From: Neobacillus endophyticus
Lineage (GTDB): Bacteria; Bacillota; Bacilli; Bacillales; Cytobacillaceae
NCBI RefSeq assembly: GCF_013248975.1
Contig: NZ_JABRWH010000001.1
Span: 3,368,001-3,432,000, forward strand
Length of the DNA stretch: 64,000 bases
Reading direction: 5' to 3'
Positions 52,734 through 63,724 of the stretch are shown here, one piece after another (within the stretch, counting starts at the first letter, position 1; each line of letters begins with the position of its first letter). Below the pieces are notes generated by a model. That model searched no databases, was not told the DNA's origin, and worked only from the letters and a program-made list of their open reading frames with translations. The translations under genes were made by a program, and so were the position numbers.

Positions 52734-54080
52734 TTAGAATTTTGCTTGGTAGTTTTGAATTTCCCAAGTGTGAACAGCTGTACGGTAGCTATCCCATTCT
52801 GCTTTCTTCAAAGCTACATATTCGTTGTATACATGCTCACCAAGAACTTCACGTCCGATATGGCCAGCTTCTAAAGCTTCTACTGCAGATTCAAGGCTTC
52901 CTGGCAGGCTGTCGATTCCACGTTCTTCACGCTCTTGTTCAGACATGTGGAAGATATCATCATTAACAGATGCAACTGGAGTTAAACCTTTGGCAACACC
53001 ATCTAAACCAGCAGAAGCAATTACTGCGAAAGTCAAATATGGGTTAGCAGATGGATCTGGACAACGAAGCTCAACGCGTGTTGCCAATCCGCGTTTTGCT
53101 GGAATACGGATTAGGGCAGAACGGTTGGAAGCAGACCATGCGATATAGCAAGGAGCTTCATAACCAGGAACTAAACGCTTGTAAGAGTTAACTAAAGGAT
53201 TTGTTACAGCAGCAAAATTCTTTACATTCTCTAACAAACCTCCAATGAATTGATAAGCAGTTTCAGATAATTGAAGTGGTGCATTTTCATCAAAGAATGC
53301 ATTTTCGCCATCTTTGAAGAATGACATATTCACGTGCATTCCAGAACCGTTAATACCGAATACTGGTTTTGGCATGAAAGAAGCATGCAGGCCAAATTGC
53401 TTTGCAACAGTTTTAACTACCCATTTGTAAGTAGTTGAGTTGTCAGCAGCAGTTAACGCATCAGCGTATTTAAAGTTGATTTCATGTTGACCTTCCGCTA
53501 CTTCATGGTGAGAAGCTTCAATCGTGAAGCCCATAGCTTTCAATGCACGATAGATTTCTAAACGAACGCGTTCACCAAGGTCGTGTGGTGATGGCTCGAA
53601 ATATCCGGCTAGGTCATGTGTTTTTAAAAGTGGTCTGCCATCTTCATCTGTTTGGAACAAGAAAAACTCTAATTCAGGACCGACTGAAATGCTGTAACCT
53701 TGTTCAGCAGCTTTTTCAACCGTCTTTTTTAAGACATTACGAGTATCTCCTTCGAACATTGTTCCATCAGGATTCGTTACACTGCAAAGGAAACGTGCTT
53801 CAGCATAGCTTTCTTCAACAGACCATGGAAGAACGGCAAAAGTATTTAGATCTGGCTGTAAGTAAAGGTCAGATTTATTAATTGGAGAGAAACCGATAAT
53901 AGAAGAACCATCAAACATGATTTTGCCTTCTACAGCATCTTCAAGCTGTGCAGCAGTGATCGTAACATTTTTTAAAGTACCTTCAAGATCTACAAATTGC
54001 ATATGTAGAAGCTCGACATTTTTCTTTTCAATGATCTCTTTAATTTCATTCAGTTTAGATTCTGTAAATACTGATGACAT
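52734..54080 (-). CDS. glnA: Glutamine synthetase type I (448 aa)
   Basis: Makes glutamine from glutamate, ammonia and ATP; dodecamer in the cytosol and, in Bacillus, partner of GlnR and TnrA in nitrogen signalling. Visible: beta-grasp MQFVDLEGTLKNVTI, KIMFDGSSIIGFS, metal and substrate motifs GPELEFFLF, VAEGQHEINF, NGSGMHVNMS, ATP-site RIPAKRGLATRVELRCPDPS, flexible loop region LVPGYEAPCY. Length near the usual 444. ATG 54080 follows AGGAGATT. glnR is not upstream; the next gene is divergent mutS. A GlnR/TnrA box lies in the leader. Confidence 0.96.
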   Translation of the reverse strand: MSSVFTESKLNEIKEIIEKKNVELLHMQFVDLEGTLKNVTITAAQLEDAVEGKIMFDGSSIIGFSPINKSDLYLQPDLNTFAVLPWSVEESYAEARFLCSVTNPDGTMFEGDTRNVLKKTVEKAAEQGYSISVGPELEFFLFQTDEDGRPLLKTHDLAGYFEPSPHDLGERVRLEIYRALKAMGFTIEASHHEVAEGQHEINFKYADALTAADNSTTYKWVVKTVAKQFGLHASFMPKPVFGINGSGMHVNMSFFKDGENAFFDENAPLQLSETAYQFIGGLLENVKNFAAVTNPLVNSYKRLVPGYEAPCYIAWSASNRSALIRIPAKRGLATRVELRCPDPSANPYLTFAVIASAGLDGVAKGLTPVASVNDDIFHMSEQEREERGIDSLPGSLESAVEALEAGHIGREVLGEHVYNEYVALKKAEWDSYRTAVHTWEIQNYQAKF

Positions 54081-54102
54081 GTTAAATCTCCTCTCGATCT
54101 CA

Positions 54103-54160
54103 TGTTATGTTTCCTAACATCTCTATGAACCAATTATAGTAGTCTAGGAGAAGAAGTCAA
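54103..54160 (-). promoter_or_regulatory. glnA promoter with GlnR/TnrA box
   Basis: -35 TTGACT (54160-54155), 16 bases, -10 TATAAT (54138-54133). TGTTATGTTTCCTAACA at 54103-54119 matches TGTNA-N7-TNACA exactly; it lies downstream of the -10, so binding would block transcription. Confidence 0.82.
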
Positions 54161-54351
54161 TAATTTTTAAAAAATTTATATAAAATTGCGAAAATATTTT
54201 TAATGTAAGCGTTGTATTGTTTTGTTGAGGTTAAATTGTGATTTTTTTTAATAAAATATTGGTTGTTTTTTCTTATGAATAAATAATCCGGCATTTTATG
54301 ATATAATAGTTTGTCGAAGATAATCGAAATGATGAGAATGTGGAGGTCATT

Positions 54352-56946
54352 ATGGCTGCTTATACGCCGATGATACAGCAATATTTACAAGTCAAGGCAG
54401 ACTATCAGGATGCCTTTTTATTTTTTCGCCTTGGTGATTTTTACGAAATGTTCTTTGACGATGCAATCAAGGCATCACAGGAATTAGAAATTACCTTAAC
54501 TAGCAGGGATGGGGGCTCCGAGGATCGGATTCCAATGTGCGGGGTTCCTTATCATTCTGCTGCTAATTATATAGAACAGCTTATTTCAAAAGGCTACAAG
54601 GTCGCGATATGTGAGCAGGTAGAGGATCCGAAAGTCGCGAAGGGTGTAGTCAAGCGGGAAGTGATTCAGCTTATTTCCCCAGGAACAGTAATGGAAGGGA
54701 AAGGTTTAGCAGATAAAGAGAACAACTACATTGCCTCTATAACAGCGTTCGATGACCAGACTTTCGGCTTTGCCTATAATGATATTTCAACAGGAGAAAG
54801 CAAGGTAACCCTTTTATCTCATAATTTTGATGAGGTATTAAATGAACTAGCTGTTCTGAATGTGAAGGAAGTAGTTGTGTCCTCAAGCTTTGATGCAGAA
54901 TGCCAAAAGAAAATGCGCGAGCGCGATGTTTTAGTAATTTCATTTGAAGATAATATTTCAATAGAAATGAATTTTGCTCACCTTATTGAGGGGTTAAACC
55001 AGGAAAAATTAAAACAAACCACTGCAAGATTGTTCCATTATCTGTACCGTTCACAAAAAAGAAGTCTTGACCATCTACAACCTGTAACAACATATCAAAT
55101 CCATCAATATATGAAAATAGATTACTTTTCGAAACGCAATCTGGAATTGACGGAAACAATCCGTTCCAAAGGCAAGAAAGGGTCCTTGTTATGGCTGCTT
55201 GATGAAACGATGACGGCTATGGGCGGAAGGATGTTAAAGCACTGGATTGACCGGCCGCTGATAGATCGTGAAGAAATTGAGCATCGTCACAACCTTGTGG
55301 AAGTCTTAATTAACCATTATTTTGAACGCCAAGAACTTCGTGAAAAACTAACAGAGGTTTACGATTTGGAGCGATTAGCTGGACGAGTAGCTTTTGGAAA
55401 TGTAAATGCAAGGGATTTGGTTCAGTTAAAGCATTCCTTGATGCAGGTTCCTTTCTTAATTCAGACGTTGGGATCCATGGACAATGATGCCGTGAAACAA
55501 ATCGCCTCTCAACTTGACCCGTGTGAAGAGGTTACTGATTTACTTGAACAGGCGATTGTCGAGAATCCTCCGTTATCATTAAAAGAAGGAAATATCATCT
55601 GTGATGGCTATAATATGCAATTAGATCAATACCGTGATGCGAGTCGAAACGGAAAAAATTGGATTGCGCAGCTGGAAAGAGACGAACGGGAACGCACCGG
55701 CATTAAATCATTAAAAGTCGGTTACAATCGTGTTTTTGGCTATTATATTGAAGTCACAAGATCAAATCTTCATTTGCTTGGCGAAGGCCGATATGAGCGG
55801 AAGCAGACCTTGTCAAATGCAGAACGCTTCATTACTCCGGAACTTAAGGAAAAAGAAGCCTTAATTTTACAAGCGGAAGAAAAAATCGGCGAACTGGAAT
55901 ATGAACTATTTGCGCAAATTCGTGAGATGGTAAAGGAATACATTCCTCGACTGCAGTCGTTGGCGAAAACAGTTAGTGAACTCGATGTCTTGCAATGTTT
56001 TGCGCAAGTCAGTGAAAACCGCCGGTATGTGAGACCGGAATTTTCCGCTGATCGCCGCGTGGTCGTAAAAGATGGGCGTCATCCAGTAGTGGAAAAGGTG
56101 ATGAATGCACAAGAGTATGTTCCGAATGATTGTTATATGGATCACGACAGGGAAATGTTGCTCATTACTGGCCCGAATATGTCTGGTAAAAGTACGTATA
56201 TGCGGCAAATTGCTTTAACGGCAATTTTGGCGCAAATTGGCTGCTATGTTCCGGCGTCAGAAGCTGTACTTCCTATTTTTGATCAAGTCTTTACCAGAAT
56301 TGGGGCGGCAGATGATTTAATTTCAGGACAAAGTACATTTATGGTAGAAATGCTGGAAGCGAAAAATGCAATTGCCAACGCGACCCAGAACAGCTTGATA
56401 TTATTTGATGAAATTGGCCGTGGAACTTCCACGTATGATGGGATGGCGCTGGCTCAGGCGATTATTGAATATATCCATCATCGAATCGGAGCCAAAACGC
56501 TATTTTCTACCCATTATCACGAACTAACTGTCTTGGAAGAAGAGCTAAGCCAATTAAAGAACGTTCACGTCAGTGCCATTGAACATAATGGAAAAGTGGT
56601 ATTCCTTCATAAAATTAAAGAAGGTCCGGCAGATAAAAGTTACGGAATCCATGTAGCGCAACTTGCGGAATTACCTACAGAATTAATTGCGCGGGCTACC
56701 GAAATTTTAACTGCATTGGAGCAGCAGCCTGGAACACAAGTATCACCTGTGGTGGAAAAGGTCCAAGTGAACGAAGAACTTTCACAGCTGTCATTGTTTG
56801 ATGAACCAACAGAACTGAAAAAGCCAGAGCTTTCTTCAAAAGAAAGAAAGGTCCTAGATAAAATAAAAAACCTTGACTTATTAGATGTAACACCGCTTCA
56901 GGCGATTAATACGCTGTATGAAATTCAGAAAAAGTTAAAAGGCTAA
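54352..56946 (+). CDS. mutS: DNA mismatch repair protein MutS (864 aa)
   Basis: Recognises mispairs and starts mismatch repair. N-terminal mismatch domain with the F-x-E motif (FYEMFFDDA), connector and lever domains, clamp, and ATPase with Walker [10 protein letters not shown] near residue 607, Walker [17 protein letters not shown], and [12 protein letters not shown] 54352 after TGGAGGT; GTG 54340 is in frame. Full-length; in operon with mutL 27 bases downstream. Confidence 0.98.
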   Translation: MAAYTPMIQQYLQVKADYQDAFLFFRLGDFYEMFFDDAIKASQELEITLTSRDGGSEDRIPMCGVPYHSAANYIEQLISKGYKVAICEQVEDPKVAKGVVKREVIQLISPGTVMEGKGLADKENNYIASITAFDDQTFGFAYNDISTGESKVTLLSHNFDEVLNELAVLNVKEVVVSSSFDAECQKKMRERDVLVISFEDNISIEMNFAHLIEGLNQEKLKQTTARLFHYLYRSQKRSLDHLQPVTTYQIHQYMKIDYFSKRNLELTETIRSKGKKGSLLWLLDETMTAMGGRMLKHWIDRPLIDREEIEHRHNLVEVLINHYFERQELREKLTEVYDLERLAGRVAFGNVNARDLVQLKHSLMQVPFLIQTLGSMDNDAVKQIASQLDPCEEVTDLLEQAIVENPPLSLKEGNIICDGYNMQLDQYRDASRNGKNWIAQLERDERERTGIKSLKVGYNRVFGYYIEVTRSNLHLLGEGRYERKQTLSNAERFITPELKEKEALILQAEEKIGELEYELFAQIREMVKEYIPRLQSLAKTVSELDVLQCFAQVSENRRYVRPEFSADRRVVVKDGRHPVVEKVMNAQEYVPNDCYMDHDREMLLITGPNMSGKSTYMRQIALTAILAQIGCYVPASEAVLPIFDQVFTRIGAADDLISGQSTFMVEMLEAKNAIANATQNSLILFDEIGRGTSTYDGMALAQAIIEYIHHRIGAKTLFSTHYHELTVLEEELSQLKNVHVSAIEHNGKVVFLHKIKEGPADKSYGIHVAQLAELPTELIARATEILTALEQQPGTQVSPVVEKVQVNEELSQLSLFDEPTELKKPELSSKERKVLDKIKNLDLLDVTPLQAINTLYEIQKKLKG

Positions 56947-56973
56947 AGCTCATAGTAAGGAGGCGGACCTAAA

Positions 56974-58944
56974 GTGGGGAAAATTATTCAATTGGATGAT
57001 GCACTGTCCAATAAAATAGCGGCGGGTGAAGTGGTTGAACGCCCCGCCTCTGTCGTCAAAGAGCTAGTTGAAAATTCCATTGATGCCGGGAGCACAGTGG
57101 TTGAAATTGAGGTGGAGGAAGCGGGTCTTGCCAAAATCCGTATCACCGACAATGGGAGCGGAATTGAGGAAGATGATGTATTAACGGCCTTTCAACGCCA
57201 TGCCACCTCGAAAATAAAAAATGAAAATGATTTATTCCGAATTCGGACATTAGGCTTTCGCGGTGAGGCGCTGCCAAGTATTGCCTCGGTTTCAAGGTTG
57301 GAAATGAAGACCTCAACTGGAGATGGAGCAGGAGATCTAGTTGTGATCGAAGGCGGGAAGGTTGTAACATTTGAAAAAGCCTCAAGTCGGCGCGGGACGG
57401 ATATTACAATTACCGATTTATTTTACAACACGCCAGCACGTCTAAAATATATGAAAACGATCCATACCGAACTGGGAAATATCACGGATGTCGTCAATCG
57501 TCTTGCTCTTGCACATCCAAATGTAGCCATCCGCCTCATTCATAATGAACGGAAGCTGCTGCAAACAAATGGCAGTGGCGATGTCCGGCAGGTTCTTGCC
57601 GCCATTTATGGAATGAGTATAGCGAAACAGCTTGTTCCGGTGTCAGGCACCTCGCTTGACTATAAAATCAGCGGCTTTGCCTCTATGCCAGAGGTTACAA
57701 GGGCGTCACGGAATTATATTTCAACGATGATCAATGGTCGTTTTATTAAGAACTATTCGTTGGCTAAAGCCATTCAGGAGGGGTACCATACGCTGCTTCC
57801 AATCGGCCGTTTCCCGATTGTTCTTCTCAACGTGGAGATGGATCCATTATTGGTGGATGTGAATGTTCACCCATCTAAGATGGAGGTTCGGTTCAGTAAA
57901 GAAGCAGAACTGAATGAGTTGGTGACATCGATCATTAAGGATACCTTTAAGTCCAAGGTGTTAATTCCCACTGCTTATACCGCTGTGAAAAAAGAAGTGC
58001 CAAAGTCAGAACAAACGGTATTGACCCTGGATGAAGGCACGGTAACGCTTGACGATGAAAGTAGTAATCGAAATCAAAATCAAAATCCATCCTATGGAGC
58101 AGATCAGAGTATATGGATGTCGGAAATATCGCATGACCAGCAAAAAGACCCTTGGGATCTGCCTAGGGCAGCTGAAGTACGTGAGAAATTGCAGCCCTTT
58201 GTTGAGTCGGAGAGACCGACCGTAATCGAGCAAGAGGTCCCACATCTTCCAGATCACAGTGGCCCAGCGTCAGAGCCATATGCTGATTTCACAGACGATG
58301 ATGTTGCGATAGAAATGGAAGATACAACTTTAACGTATGCTGAGGAAACCACATATGAAAGCCGTGTGCCTCGGATGTACCCAATCGGTCAAATGCATGG
58401 AACCTATATTTTCGCCCAAAATGAAAATGGTCTCTATATTATCGACCAGCACGCTGCGCAGGAACGTTTAAAGTATGAGTATTTTCGTGAAAAAGTAGGG
58501 CTGGTGGCACCTGAACTTCAAGAATTGCTCGTCCCGTTCACATTAGAGTATTCAACAGATGATTATGTCAAAATCAATGAGTATCGCAGTGAGCTGGAAA
58601 AGGTTGGCGTCTTTCTTGAGGAATTTGGAATGAACAGCTATATTGTCCGCTCCCATCCTCAATGGTTTCCGAAAGGACAGGAAAAAGAAATAATAGAAGA
58701 AATGATTGAGCAGCTGTTAGAGATGAGGAAGGTAGATATTAAAAAAATGCGCGAAGAAGCGGCAATTATGATGAGCTGTAAGGCTTCTATAAAAGCCAAC
58801 CGCCACTTGCGCAATGACGAAATCCAGGCCCTGCTTGATGACTTAAGAAAAGCATCGGATCCCTTCACGTGTCCACACGGAAGACCCATTATTGTCCATT
58901 ATTCCGTTTATGAAATGGAAAAAATGTTTAAACGTGTGATGTAA
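56974..58944 (+). CDS. mutL: DNA mismatch repair protein MutL (656 aa)
   Basis: GHKL ATPase and nicking endonuclease. N-terminus [27 protein letters not shown], then the dimer region; C-terminal endonuclease motif [12 protein letters not shown] starting at Asp491, ACKASIKAN and CPHGRP are all present, so strand nicking should be active, as expected where MutH is absent. GTG 56974 follows AAGGAGGC. A low-conservation linker of about 120 residues lies between. Confidence 0.98.
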   Translation: MGKIIQLDDALSNKIAAGEVVERPASVVKELVENSIDAGSTVVEIEVEEAGLAKIRITDNGSGIEEDDVLTAFQRHATSKIKNENDLFRIRTLGFRGEALPSIASVSRLEMKTSTGDGAGDLVVIEGGKVVTFEKASSRRGTDITITDLFYNTPARLKYMKTIHTELGNITDVVNRLALAHPNVAIRLIHNERKLLQTNGSGDVRQVLAAIYGMSIAKQLVPVSGTSLDYKISGFASMPEVTRASRNYISTMINGRFIKNYSLAKAIQEGYHTLLPIGRFPIVLLNVEMDPLLVDVNVHPSKMEVRFSKEAELNELVTSIIKDTFKSKVLIPTAYTAVKKEVPKSEQTVLTLDEGTVTLDDESSNRNQNQNPSYGADQSIWMSEISHDQQKDPWDLPRAAEVREKLQPFVESERPTVIEQEVPHLPDHSGPASEPYADFTDDDVAIEMEDTTLTYAEETTYESRVPRMYPIGQMHGTYIFAQNENGLYIIDQHAAQERLKYEYFREKVGLVAPELQELLVPFTLEYSTDDYVKINEYRSELEKVGVFLEEFGMNSYIVRSHPQWFPKGQEKEIIEEMIEQLLEMRKVDIKKMREEAAIMMSCKASIKANRHLRNDEIQALLDDLRKASDPFTCPHGRPIIVHYSVYEMEKMFKRVM

Positions 58945-58948
58945 TGAA

Positions 58949-58980
58949 TAAACCCCTTCTCAATCGAGAGGGGTTTTTCT
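58949..58980. terminator. Terminator of mutSL
   Basis: AACCCCTTCTC / GAGAGGGGTT with ATC loop and T5; overlaps the end of the opposing small gene and may serve both. Confidence 0.85.
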
Positions 58981-59172
58981 GATTAACCAGCCATTCCATG
59001 TTGCAGAGATGTCAGTTTCTTGTTGGAATTTTTTTAGCGTCTTCTTGTATTCTTTTTCTTTTTGAATCTCTACCTGACGGATTCTATTTAAAGTTTCTTC
59101 TAAAGTGTCAGCGGTTTCTATTAATCCTAAAAACGGTATGTATACATAAATTTTTCTTTCACCAGATTTCAT
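58960..59172 (-). CDS. Small conserved-looking hypothetical protein (70 aa)
   Basis: ATG 59172 preceded by a GGGGGG run. Reads MKSGERKIYVYIPFLGLIET, then a long helix RIRQVEIQKEKEYKKTLKKF and NGWLIRKTPLD. The frame extends to 59,298 without a good start. Family unknown. Confidence 0.65.
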   Translation of the reverse strand: MKSGERKIYVYIPFLGLIETADTLEETLNRIRQVEIQKEKEYKKTLKKFQQETDISATWNGWLIRKTPLD

Positions 59173-59345
59173 AAAAAAACCCCCCATTAATGATTTCTTG
59201 TAGATACAATACTTTGACAAAATACGACAAAATCCTTGTTGCAAAATGGTGAATATGAAAAGAATACACGAAAAAAGCCTCTGGTCATCCAAAAACAAGG
59301 GAACTCATTTTTAGAAATGAACGAGAGGCTGAGTATTTATGTTGA

Positions 59346-60353
59346 TTATTTCACCGCTGCTGGCAGCTTCGTCATGTATTTAAGGGCTTGTCCTGTTCCA
59401 ATCGCGACGGCTTCAAGCGGGCTTGGTGCAAGGGCGACAGGAACGAAAATTTCTTTACTTAGCCATTCCTGCAAACCATTTAACAAGGAGCCGCCCCCTG
59501 TTAAAATAACTCCGCGGTCGACGATATCGCCGCTTAACTCTGCAGGACAATCTTCAAGAGTGGCCCTTATAGCTTCTAATATATGGAGCAACGCTTCCTT
59601 GATCGCATTGCGAATTTCATAAGATGATAGTGTAATAGTTTTAGGTAAACCAGACACGAGGTCGCGCCCCCTTACCTCCAAAAAAAGTTCCTCGTGATCG
59701 ATAAGTGCATAACCAATCTGCATTTTAATCGTTTCCGACGTTCTTTCACCGATTAACAAATTATACTCTTTTCGGACATGTTGAACAATATCCTCATCAA
59801 GTCGGTCACCGCCGATTTTAATCGAATGATAGGCTACAACACCGCCAAAGGAAATAATGGCGACTTCTGTATTACCGCCGCCGATATCTACCACTACATT
59901 GGCAACCGGCTCATCAACCGGCAAGCCGGCCCCAATTGCCGCCGCAACCGGTTCTTCAATTAACGTCACTTTTTTAGCACCTGCATTTTGGACTGCGTCA
60001 TGAATGGCACGCCGTTCCACGCTGGTAGACCCTGATGGAATGCTAACGACAATGTTTGGTTTGCGGAAACCAATGCCCATTTTTTTGTAGGCTTTACGTA
60101 AAATTTGCTTAAGCATTTCCGTCGTCGTGTCAAAATCGGCAATGACGCCATTTTTTAATGGACGAATGGCCACAATTTTTTCGGGGGTTTTCCCGATCAT
60201 TTCTTTGGCTTCTGAACCAACGGCTACAACATTCTTGCTGCTAGTATCAATGGCAACCACTGATGGTTCATTTACTGCAATTCCTTTATTTTTACTATAT
60301 ACCAATATATTGGCCGTTCCTAAATCAATTCCGATATCATATGTAGAAAGCAT
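59346..60353 (-). CDS. mreBH: MreBH-type bacterial actin (335 aa)
   Basis: Actin-fold ATPase that guides sidewall peptidoglycan synthesis and hydrolysis. Phosphate 1 loop [19 protein letters not shown], phosphate 2 [19 protein letters not shown], adenosine loop [16 protein letters not shown]. Length (335) and monocistronic setting fit MreBH better than MreB or Mbl. One oddity: GGGNTE where GGGTTE is usual. ATG 60353 after AGGTGAAAT. Confidence 0.88.
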   Translation of the reverse strand: MLSTYDIGIDLGTANILVYSKNKGIAVNEPSVVAIDTSSKNVVAVGSEAKEMIGKTPEKIVAIRPLKNGVIADFDTTTEMLKQILRKAYKKMGIGFRKPNIVVSIPSGSTSVERRAIHDAVQNAGAKKVTLIEEPVAAAIGAGLPVDEPVANVVVDIGGGNTEVAIISFGGVVAYHSIKIGGDRLDEDIVQHVRKEYNLLIGERTSETIKMQIGYALIDHEELFLEVRGRDLVSGLPKTITLSSYEIRNAIKEALLHILEAIRATLEDCPAELSGDIVDRGVILTGGGSLLNGLQEWLSKEIFVPVALAPSPLEAVAIGTGQALKYMTKLPAAVK

Positions 60354-60451
60354 GATTTCACCTTTTCCTCATTTTTTTCAATAAAAACTCAAAACTTCAT
60401 AATCCATTAAAAACGTCATATTTCGAGCTGTTTTTACAAAACAATCTACGA

Positions 60452-60476
60452 TTCAGCCTATCATGAATATGGGGGT
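60452..60476 (-). promoter_or_regulatory. Possible SigI-type promoter of mreBH
   Basis: On the minus strand ACCCCC, 15 bases, TGAAT. SigI promoters known from Bacillus use ACCCCC and CGAA; mreBH is a SigI target in B. subtilis. One mismatch, so tentative. Confidence 0.35.
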
Positions 60477-60691
60477 AAAAAGTGTTTTGTAAAAGAAACG
60501 TTATCGTTTTGTAAATTAGCTTGTACTTTATTTCAATCCAATTAAATAATAGACAAAATAATTTCATTTTTTGAAAGCGCATAAAAAAGGATTTTTTTGT
60601 ATATACTTATTTGATGTTCAACTGCTCCGCAAAAATATGTTACGATGGATGCGTGAAAGGAAGTCTTTCACGGAAAAAGTTAAAAGGCAGT

Positions 60692-61657
60692 GTGAAAAGT
60701 TTGGATGAAAAACAGAAACTATTAGTCATCATTGGACCGACGGCGGTAGGAAAGACAAAACTGAGCATTGAAATGGCAAAACGTTATAACGGTGAGATTA
60801 TCAGTGGGGATTCCATGCAAATCTATCGCCATATGGATATTGGCACCGCGAAAATAACAAAGGATGAAATGGAAGGAATTCCTCATTATTTAATTGATAT
60901 CAAACAGCCTGAGGAAAATTTTTCTGCAGCTGAATTTCAGGTGTTAGTAAGGGATAAAATAAATGAGATTGCCGCAAGAGGAAAGCTTCCAATCATAGTC
61001 GGAGGTACCGGGCTTTATATCCAATCCGTTATTTATGACTATCAATTTGCTGATGTTCCAGGTGATGAATTATTTCGATTGCAGCTGGAGGAAAAAGCAA
61101 GAGGAATCGGCAATGAAGCACTCTACCAAGAGCTTTTGGCGATTGATCCGGAAAGTGCAGAGCAAATTCATCCGAATAACGTAAGAAGAGTGATTCGTGC
61201 GCTAGAAATTTATCATTTAACTGGAAAGACGATGCGAGAATTCCAATCCACTCAGCAGCCTGACCTCTTATATCAAACAGCACTAATAGGTTTAACGATG
61301 GACAGGGAAAAGCTTTATGACAGAATTAATGCACGTGTGGATGAGATGATTGAAAAAGGTCTTTTACAAGAGGTAAAGGGCTTATACCAACAGGGCCTGC
61401 GTCAATGCCAGTCCATTCAGGCGATTGGATACAAGGAGATTTATCAATATCTTGATGGGGAAATAACCCTTCAACAGGCGATTGAGGATTTAAAACAAAA
61501 TTCCCGCCGTTATGCCAAAAGGCAATTAACTTGGTTTCGGAACAAAATGGATGTACAATGGTTTGATATAACTGATGTGAAAAATTTCGAAAAAAAATTG
61601 TTGGAAATTTCACATTATGTTGAAGGAAAGCTACAAGTAAAATCGAATACATATTAG
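60692..61657 (+). CDS. miaA: tRNA dimethylallyltransferase (321 aa)
   Basis: Adds the isopentenyl group to A37 of UNN-reading tRNAs. P-loop [20 protein letters not shown], catalytic [52 protein letters not shown], and the C-terminal [13 protein letters not shown] motif are present. GTG 60692 is preferred (weak AAAAGG); the frame opens earlier at 60,611 and TTG 60701 is another option. Forms the usual miaA-hfq pair. Confidence 0.96.
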   Translation: MKSLDEKQKLLVIIGPTAVGKTKLSIEMAKRYNGEIISGDSMQIYRHMDIGTAKITKDEMEGIPHYLIDIKQPEENFSAAEFQVLVRDKINEIAARGKLPIIVGGTGLYIQSVIYDYQFADVPGDELFRLQLEEKARGIGNEALYQELLAIDPESAEQIHPNNVRRVIRALEIYHLTGKTMREFQSTQQPDLLYQTALIGLTMDREKLYDRINARVDEMIEKGLLQEVKGLYQQGLRQCQSIQAIGYKEIYQYLDGEITLQQAIEDLKQNSRRYAKRQLTWFRNKMDVQWFDITDVKNFEKKLLEISHYVEGKLQVKSNTY

Positions 61658-61683
61658 TAGAGATAAAAGAGGAGGATATTTCA

Positions 61684-61914
61684 ATGAAAACCACCATTAA
61701 TATTCAAGACCAATTTTTGAACCAATGTCGTAAGGATAATATCAATGTAACGGTATTCCTATTGAACGGATTTCAATTAAGAGGCCAAATCAAAGGCTTT
61801 GATAATTTTACGGTTTTGTTTGAATCAGAAGGAAAACAGCAATTAGTATTTAAACATGCCATTTCAACTTTTGCACCGCAGCGTAATGTGCAGCTTGAAT
61901 TGGAACATCAATAA
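61684..61914 (+). CDS. hfq: RNA chaperone Hfq (76 aa)
   Basis: Sm-like hexamer that binds sRNAs and mRNAs. Sm1 [20 protein letters not shown] and Sm2 [12 protein letters not shown] (KH variant) are intact. ATG 61684 after AGAGGAGGA. 26 bases behind miaA. Confidence 0.97.
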   Translation: MKTTINIQDQFLNQCRKDNINVTVFLLNGFQLRGQIKGFDNFTVLFESEGKQQLVFKHAISTFAPQRNVQLELEHQ

Positions 61915-61928
61915 CATCATTCACGATT

Positions 61929-61957
61929 TAGAGCCTTTGTTGAAGGCTCTTTTTCTT
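61929..61957 (+). terminator. Terminator of miaA-hfq
   Basis: GAGCCTT / AAGGCTC with loop TGTTG and T5. Confidence 0.88.
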
Positions 61958-62124
61958 TGCCTTTCATAAATCTTTTTTAATGAAAAGCGTGGTTGGTGAA
62001 TACAAATAGTATGAAGGATTATGCTTTTTTGAAAATATGATCTGACTCCATGAATAACAATGGTTAAATAACCATCATAGATGATGTGGTAATGATCTTG
62101 TTTCTGGAATGTGAGGTGAAAGCT

Positions 62125-63072
62125 TTGGATCAACCGTTTCGAATGAAAAGTAATGGACAAATAAGAGTAGTTCTCAACTCCCAAAAAAGGAAGCCCTTAA
62201 TGAAAGAGTTACCTGATTTTCAAGTTGTTCCAAAGGATATTCCTCCTGAGCATACGGCTCTAAAGGAAATAGAAGATGAGCTTGAAGCTCTGGTTGGTAT
62301 GGATGAAATGAAACGTATGATAAAAGAGATTTATGCCTGGATTTATGTCAATAAGAAGCGAGAGGAATTGGGCCTTAAGGCAAGGAAACAGGCACTGCAC
62401 ATGATGTTTAAAGGGAACCCGGGAACAGGAAAAACAACAGTTGCACGTCTTATTGGAAAATTGTTTCAAAAAATGAGTGTGCTTTCCAAAGGTCATTTGA
62501 TTGAAGCGGAACGGGCGGACCTTGTCGGGGAATATATTGGCCATACTGCCCAAAAGACACGTGATCTCATCAAAAAATCACAAGGCGGGATCTTGTTTAT
62601 TGATGAAGCATACTCACTAGGCCGCGGTGGCGAGAAGGATTTTGGCAAGGAGGCGATTGATACACTAGTTAAACACATGGAGGATAAGCAGCATGAGTTT
62701 GTCTTGATTTTGGCGGGGTACTCGCGAGAAATGGATCACTTTTTAACCCTTAACCCAGGCCTGCATTCCCGCTTTCCGCTCGTCATTGATTTTCCGGATT
62801 ATGATATTGATCAATTGATGGAAATTACCGGAAGAATGATGGCAGAAAGAGAATATATGTTTAGTCATGAGGCAGAGAAAAAGTTAAGGGATCACTTAAT
62901 TTGGGTAAAGAGTGTGTTAAGTCCCAAGAGTTTTTCGAATGGCAGATATGTCCGCAACATTATTGAAAAATCGATTCGCGCCCAGGCGATGAGGCTGCTC
63001 ATGGTCAATGTATACGACCGCCATGAATTAATGACGATCAGAAGCAATGATTTGGTCTTTGAGGAGGATTAA
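62125..63072 (+). CDS. spoVK: Stage V sporulation protein K, AAA+ ATPase (315 aa)
   Basis: CbxX/CfqX-type AAA+ ATPase needed late in spore maturation, made in the mother cell. Walker A GNPGTGKTTVARLIGK, Walker B GGILFIDEAYSL, sensor FVLILAGY, arginine finger region NPGLHSRFPLVIDFPDYD. TTG 62125 after GAGGTGA gives MDQPFRMKSNGQ; the longer frame starts at 62,086. Own transcription unit. Confidence 0.93.
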   Translation: MDQPFRMKSNGQIRVVLNSQKRKPLMKELPDFQVVPKDIPPEHTALKEIEDELEALVGMDEMKRMIKEIYAWIYVNKKREELGLKARKQALHMMFKGNPGTGKTTVARLIGKLFQKMSVLSKGHLIEAERADLVGEYIGHTAQKTRDLIKKSQGGILFIDEAYSLGRGGEKDFGKEAIDTLVKHMEDKQHEFVLILAGYSREMDHFLTLNPGLHSRFPLVIDFPDYDIDQLMEITGRMMAEREYMFSHEAEKKLRDHLIWVKSVLSPKSFSNGRYVRNIIEKSIRAQAMRLLMVNVYDRHELMTIRSNDLVFEED

Positions 63073-63076
63073 AGCG

Positions 63077-63113
63077 AAAAAAATCGACGGAGGGTATCCG
63101 TCGATTTTTTTCT
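63077..63113. terminator. Terminator of spoVK, also for the opposing gene
   Basis: AAATCGACGG / CCGTCGATTT with T7 on the plus and T7-like on the minus strand. Confidence 0.88.
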
Positions 63114-63118
63114 GAAGT

Positions 63119-63724
63119 CTAGTAACCTCTTAATCTTCGAGTGGGCAAATTCCAATCAAATGTATACGATAAAACACGGAGAACCGTGACAAGAATGAAT
63201 AATGAGTAAAGTTCCCACGAATTAGCGGCAATTTTAAGCCCGACGACTAAACCTGCAAGAATGGCCCAAACCGCATAAATTTCAGAACGCAAAACAATTG
63301 GCTTTCTTCCGGCTAACAAATCGCGAATAATTCCGCCGCCGCTGCCAGTAAGGACGGCAGCTACGATTACCGCACTAAGCGGATGGTTCATGTTCGCAGC
63401 ATAAATGGCACCTTGGATAGCGAAGGCTGATAAACCAATCGCGTCAAATAGATTTCCCCATTTTTGCCAATGTTTTAGCAAATTTGCGGGAAACAAGAAT
63501 ACGGCAGTAACCGCCAGTAAGGCAATTTGAAAATATAATCCTTGATCCCATAACGCGGAAACAGGCACACCAATTAATAAATTTCGGATTGCCCCGCCGC
63601 CAAATGCCGTAACAATGCCTAAAATATAAACGCCCAAAATATCATATTCTTCTTCCATGGCAACAATTGCCCCACTGACAGCAAAAGCAAGGGTGCCAAT
63701 CATACTTAAAACTTCCCATGTCAT
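63119..63724 (-). CDS. TRIC channel / UPF0126 membrane protein (201 aa)
   Basis: Seven-helix membrane protein with a two-fold repeat; bacterial TRIC homologues conduct K+. Both repeat signatures are present: GIVTAFGGGAIRNLLIGVPV and AVLTGSGGGIIRDLLAGRKP. ATG 63724 (MTWEVLSMIG) follows AAGGGGAAA; TTG 63733 is too close to that site. The last 270 bases of the window hold no gene; a promoter-like stretch lies near 63,955-63,985. Confidence 0.92.
   Translation of the reverse strand: MTWEVLSMIGTLAFAVSGAIVAMEEEYDILGVYILGIVTAFGGGAIRNLLIGVPVSALWDQGLYFQIALLAVTAVFLFPANLLKHWQKWGNLFDAIGLSAFAIQGAIYAANMNHPLSAVIVAAVLTGSGGGIIRDLLAGRKPIVLRSEIYAVWAILAGLVVGLKIAANSWELYSLFILVTVLRVLSYTFDWNLPTRRLRGY

Noticed and set aside
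53543..53881. 112 aa plus-strand ORF
   Set aside because: Antisense to glnA.
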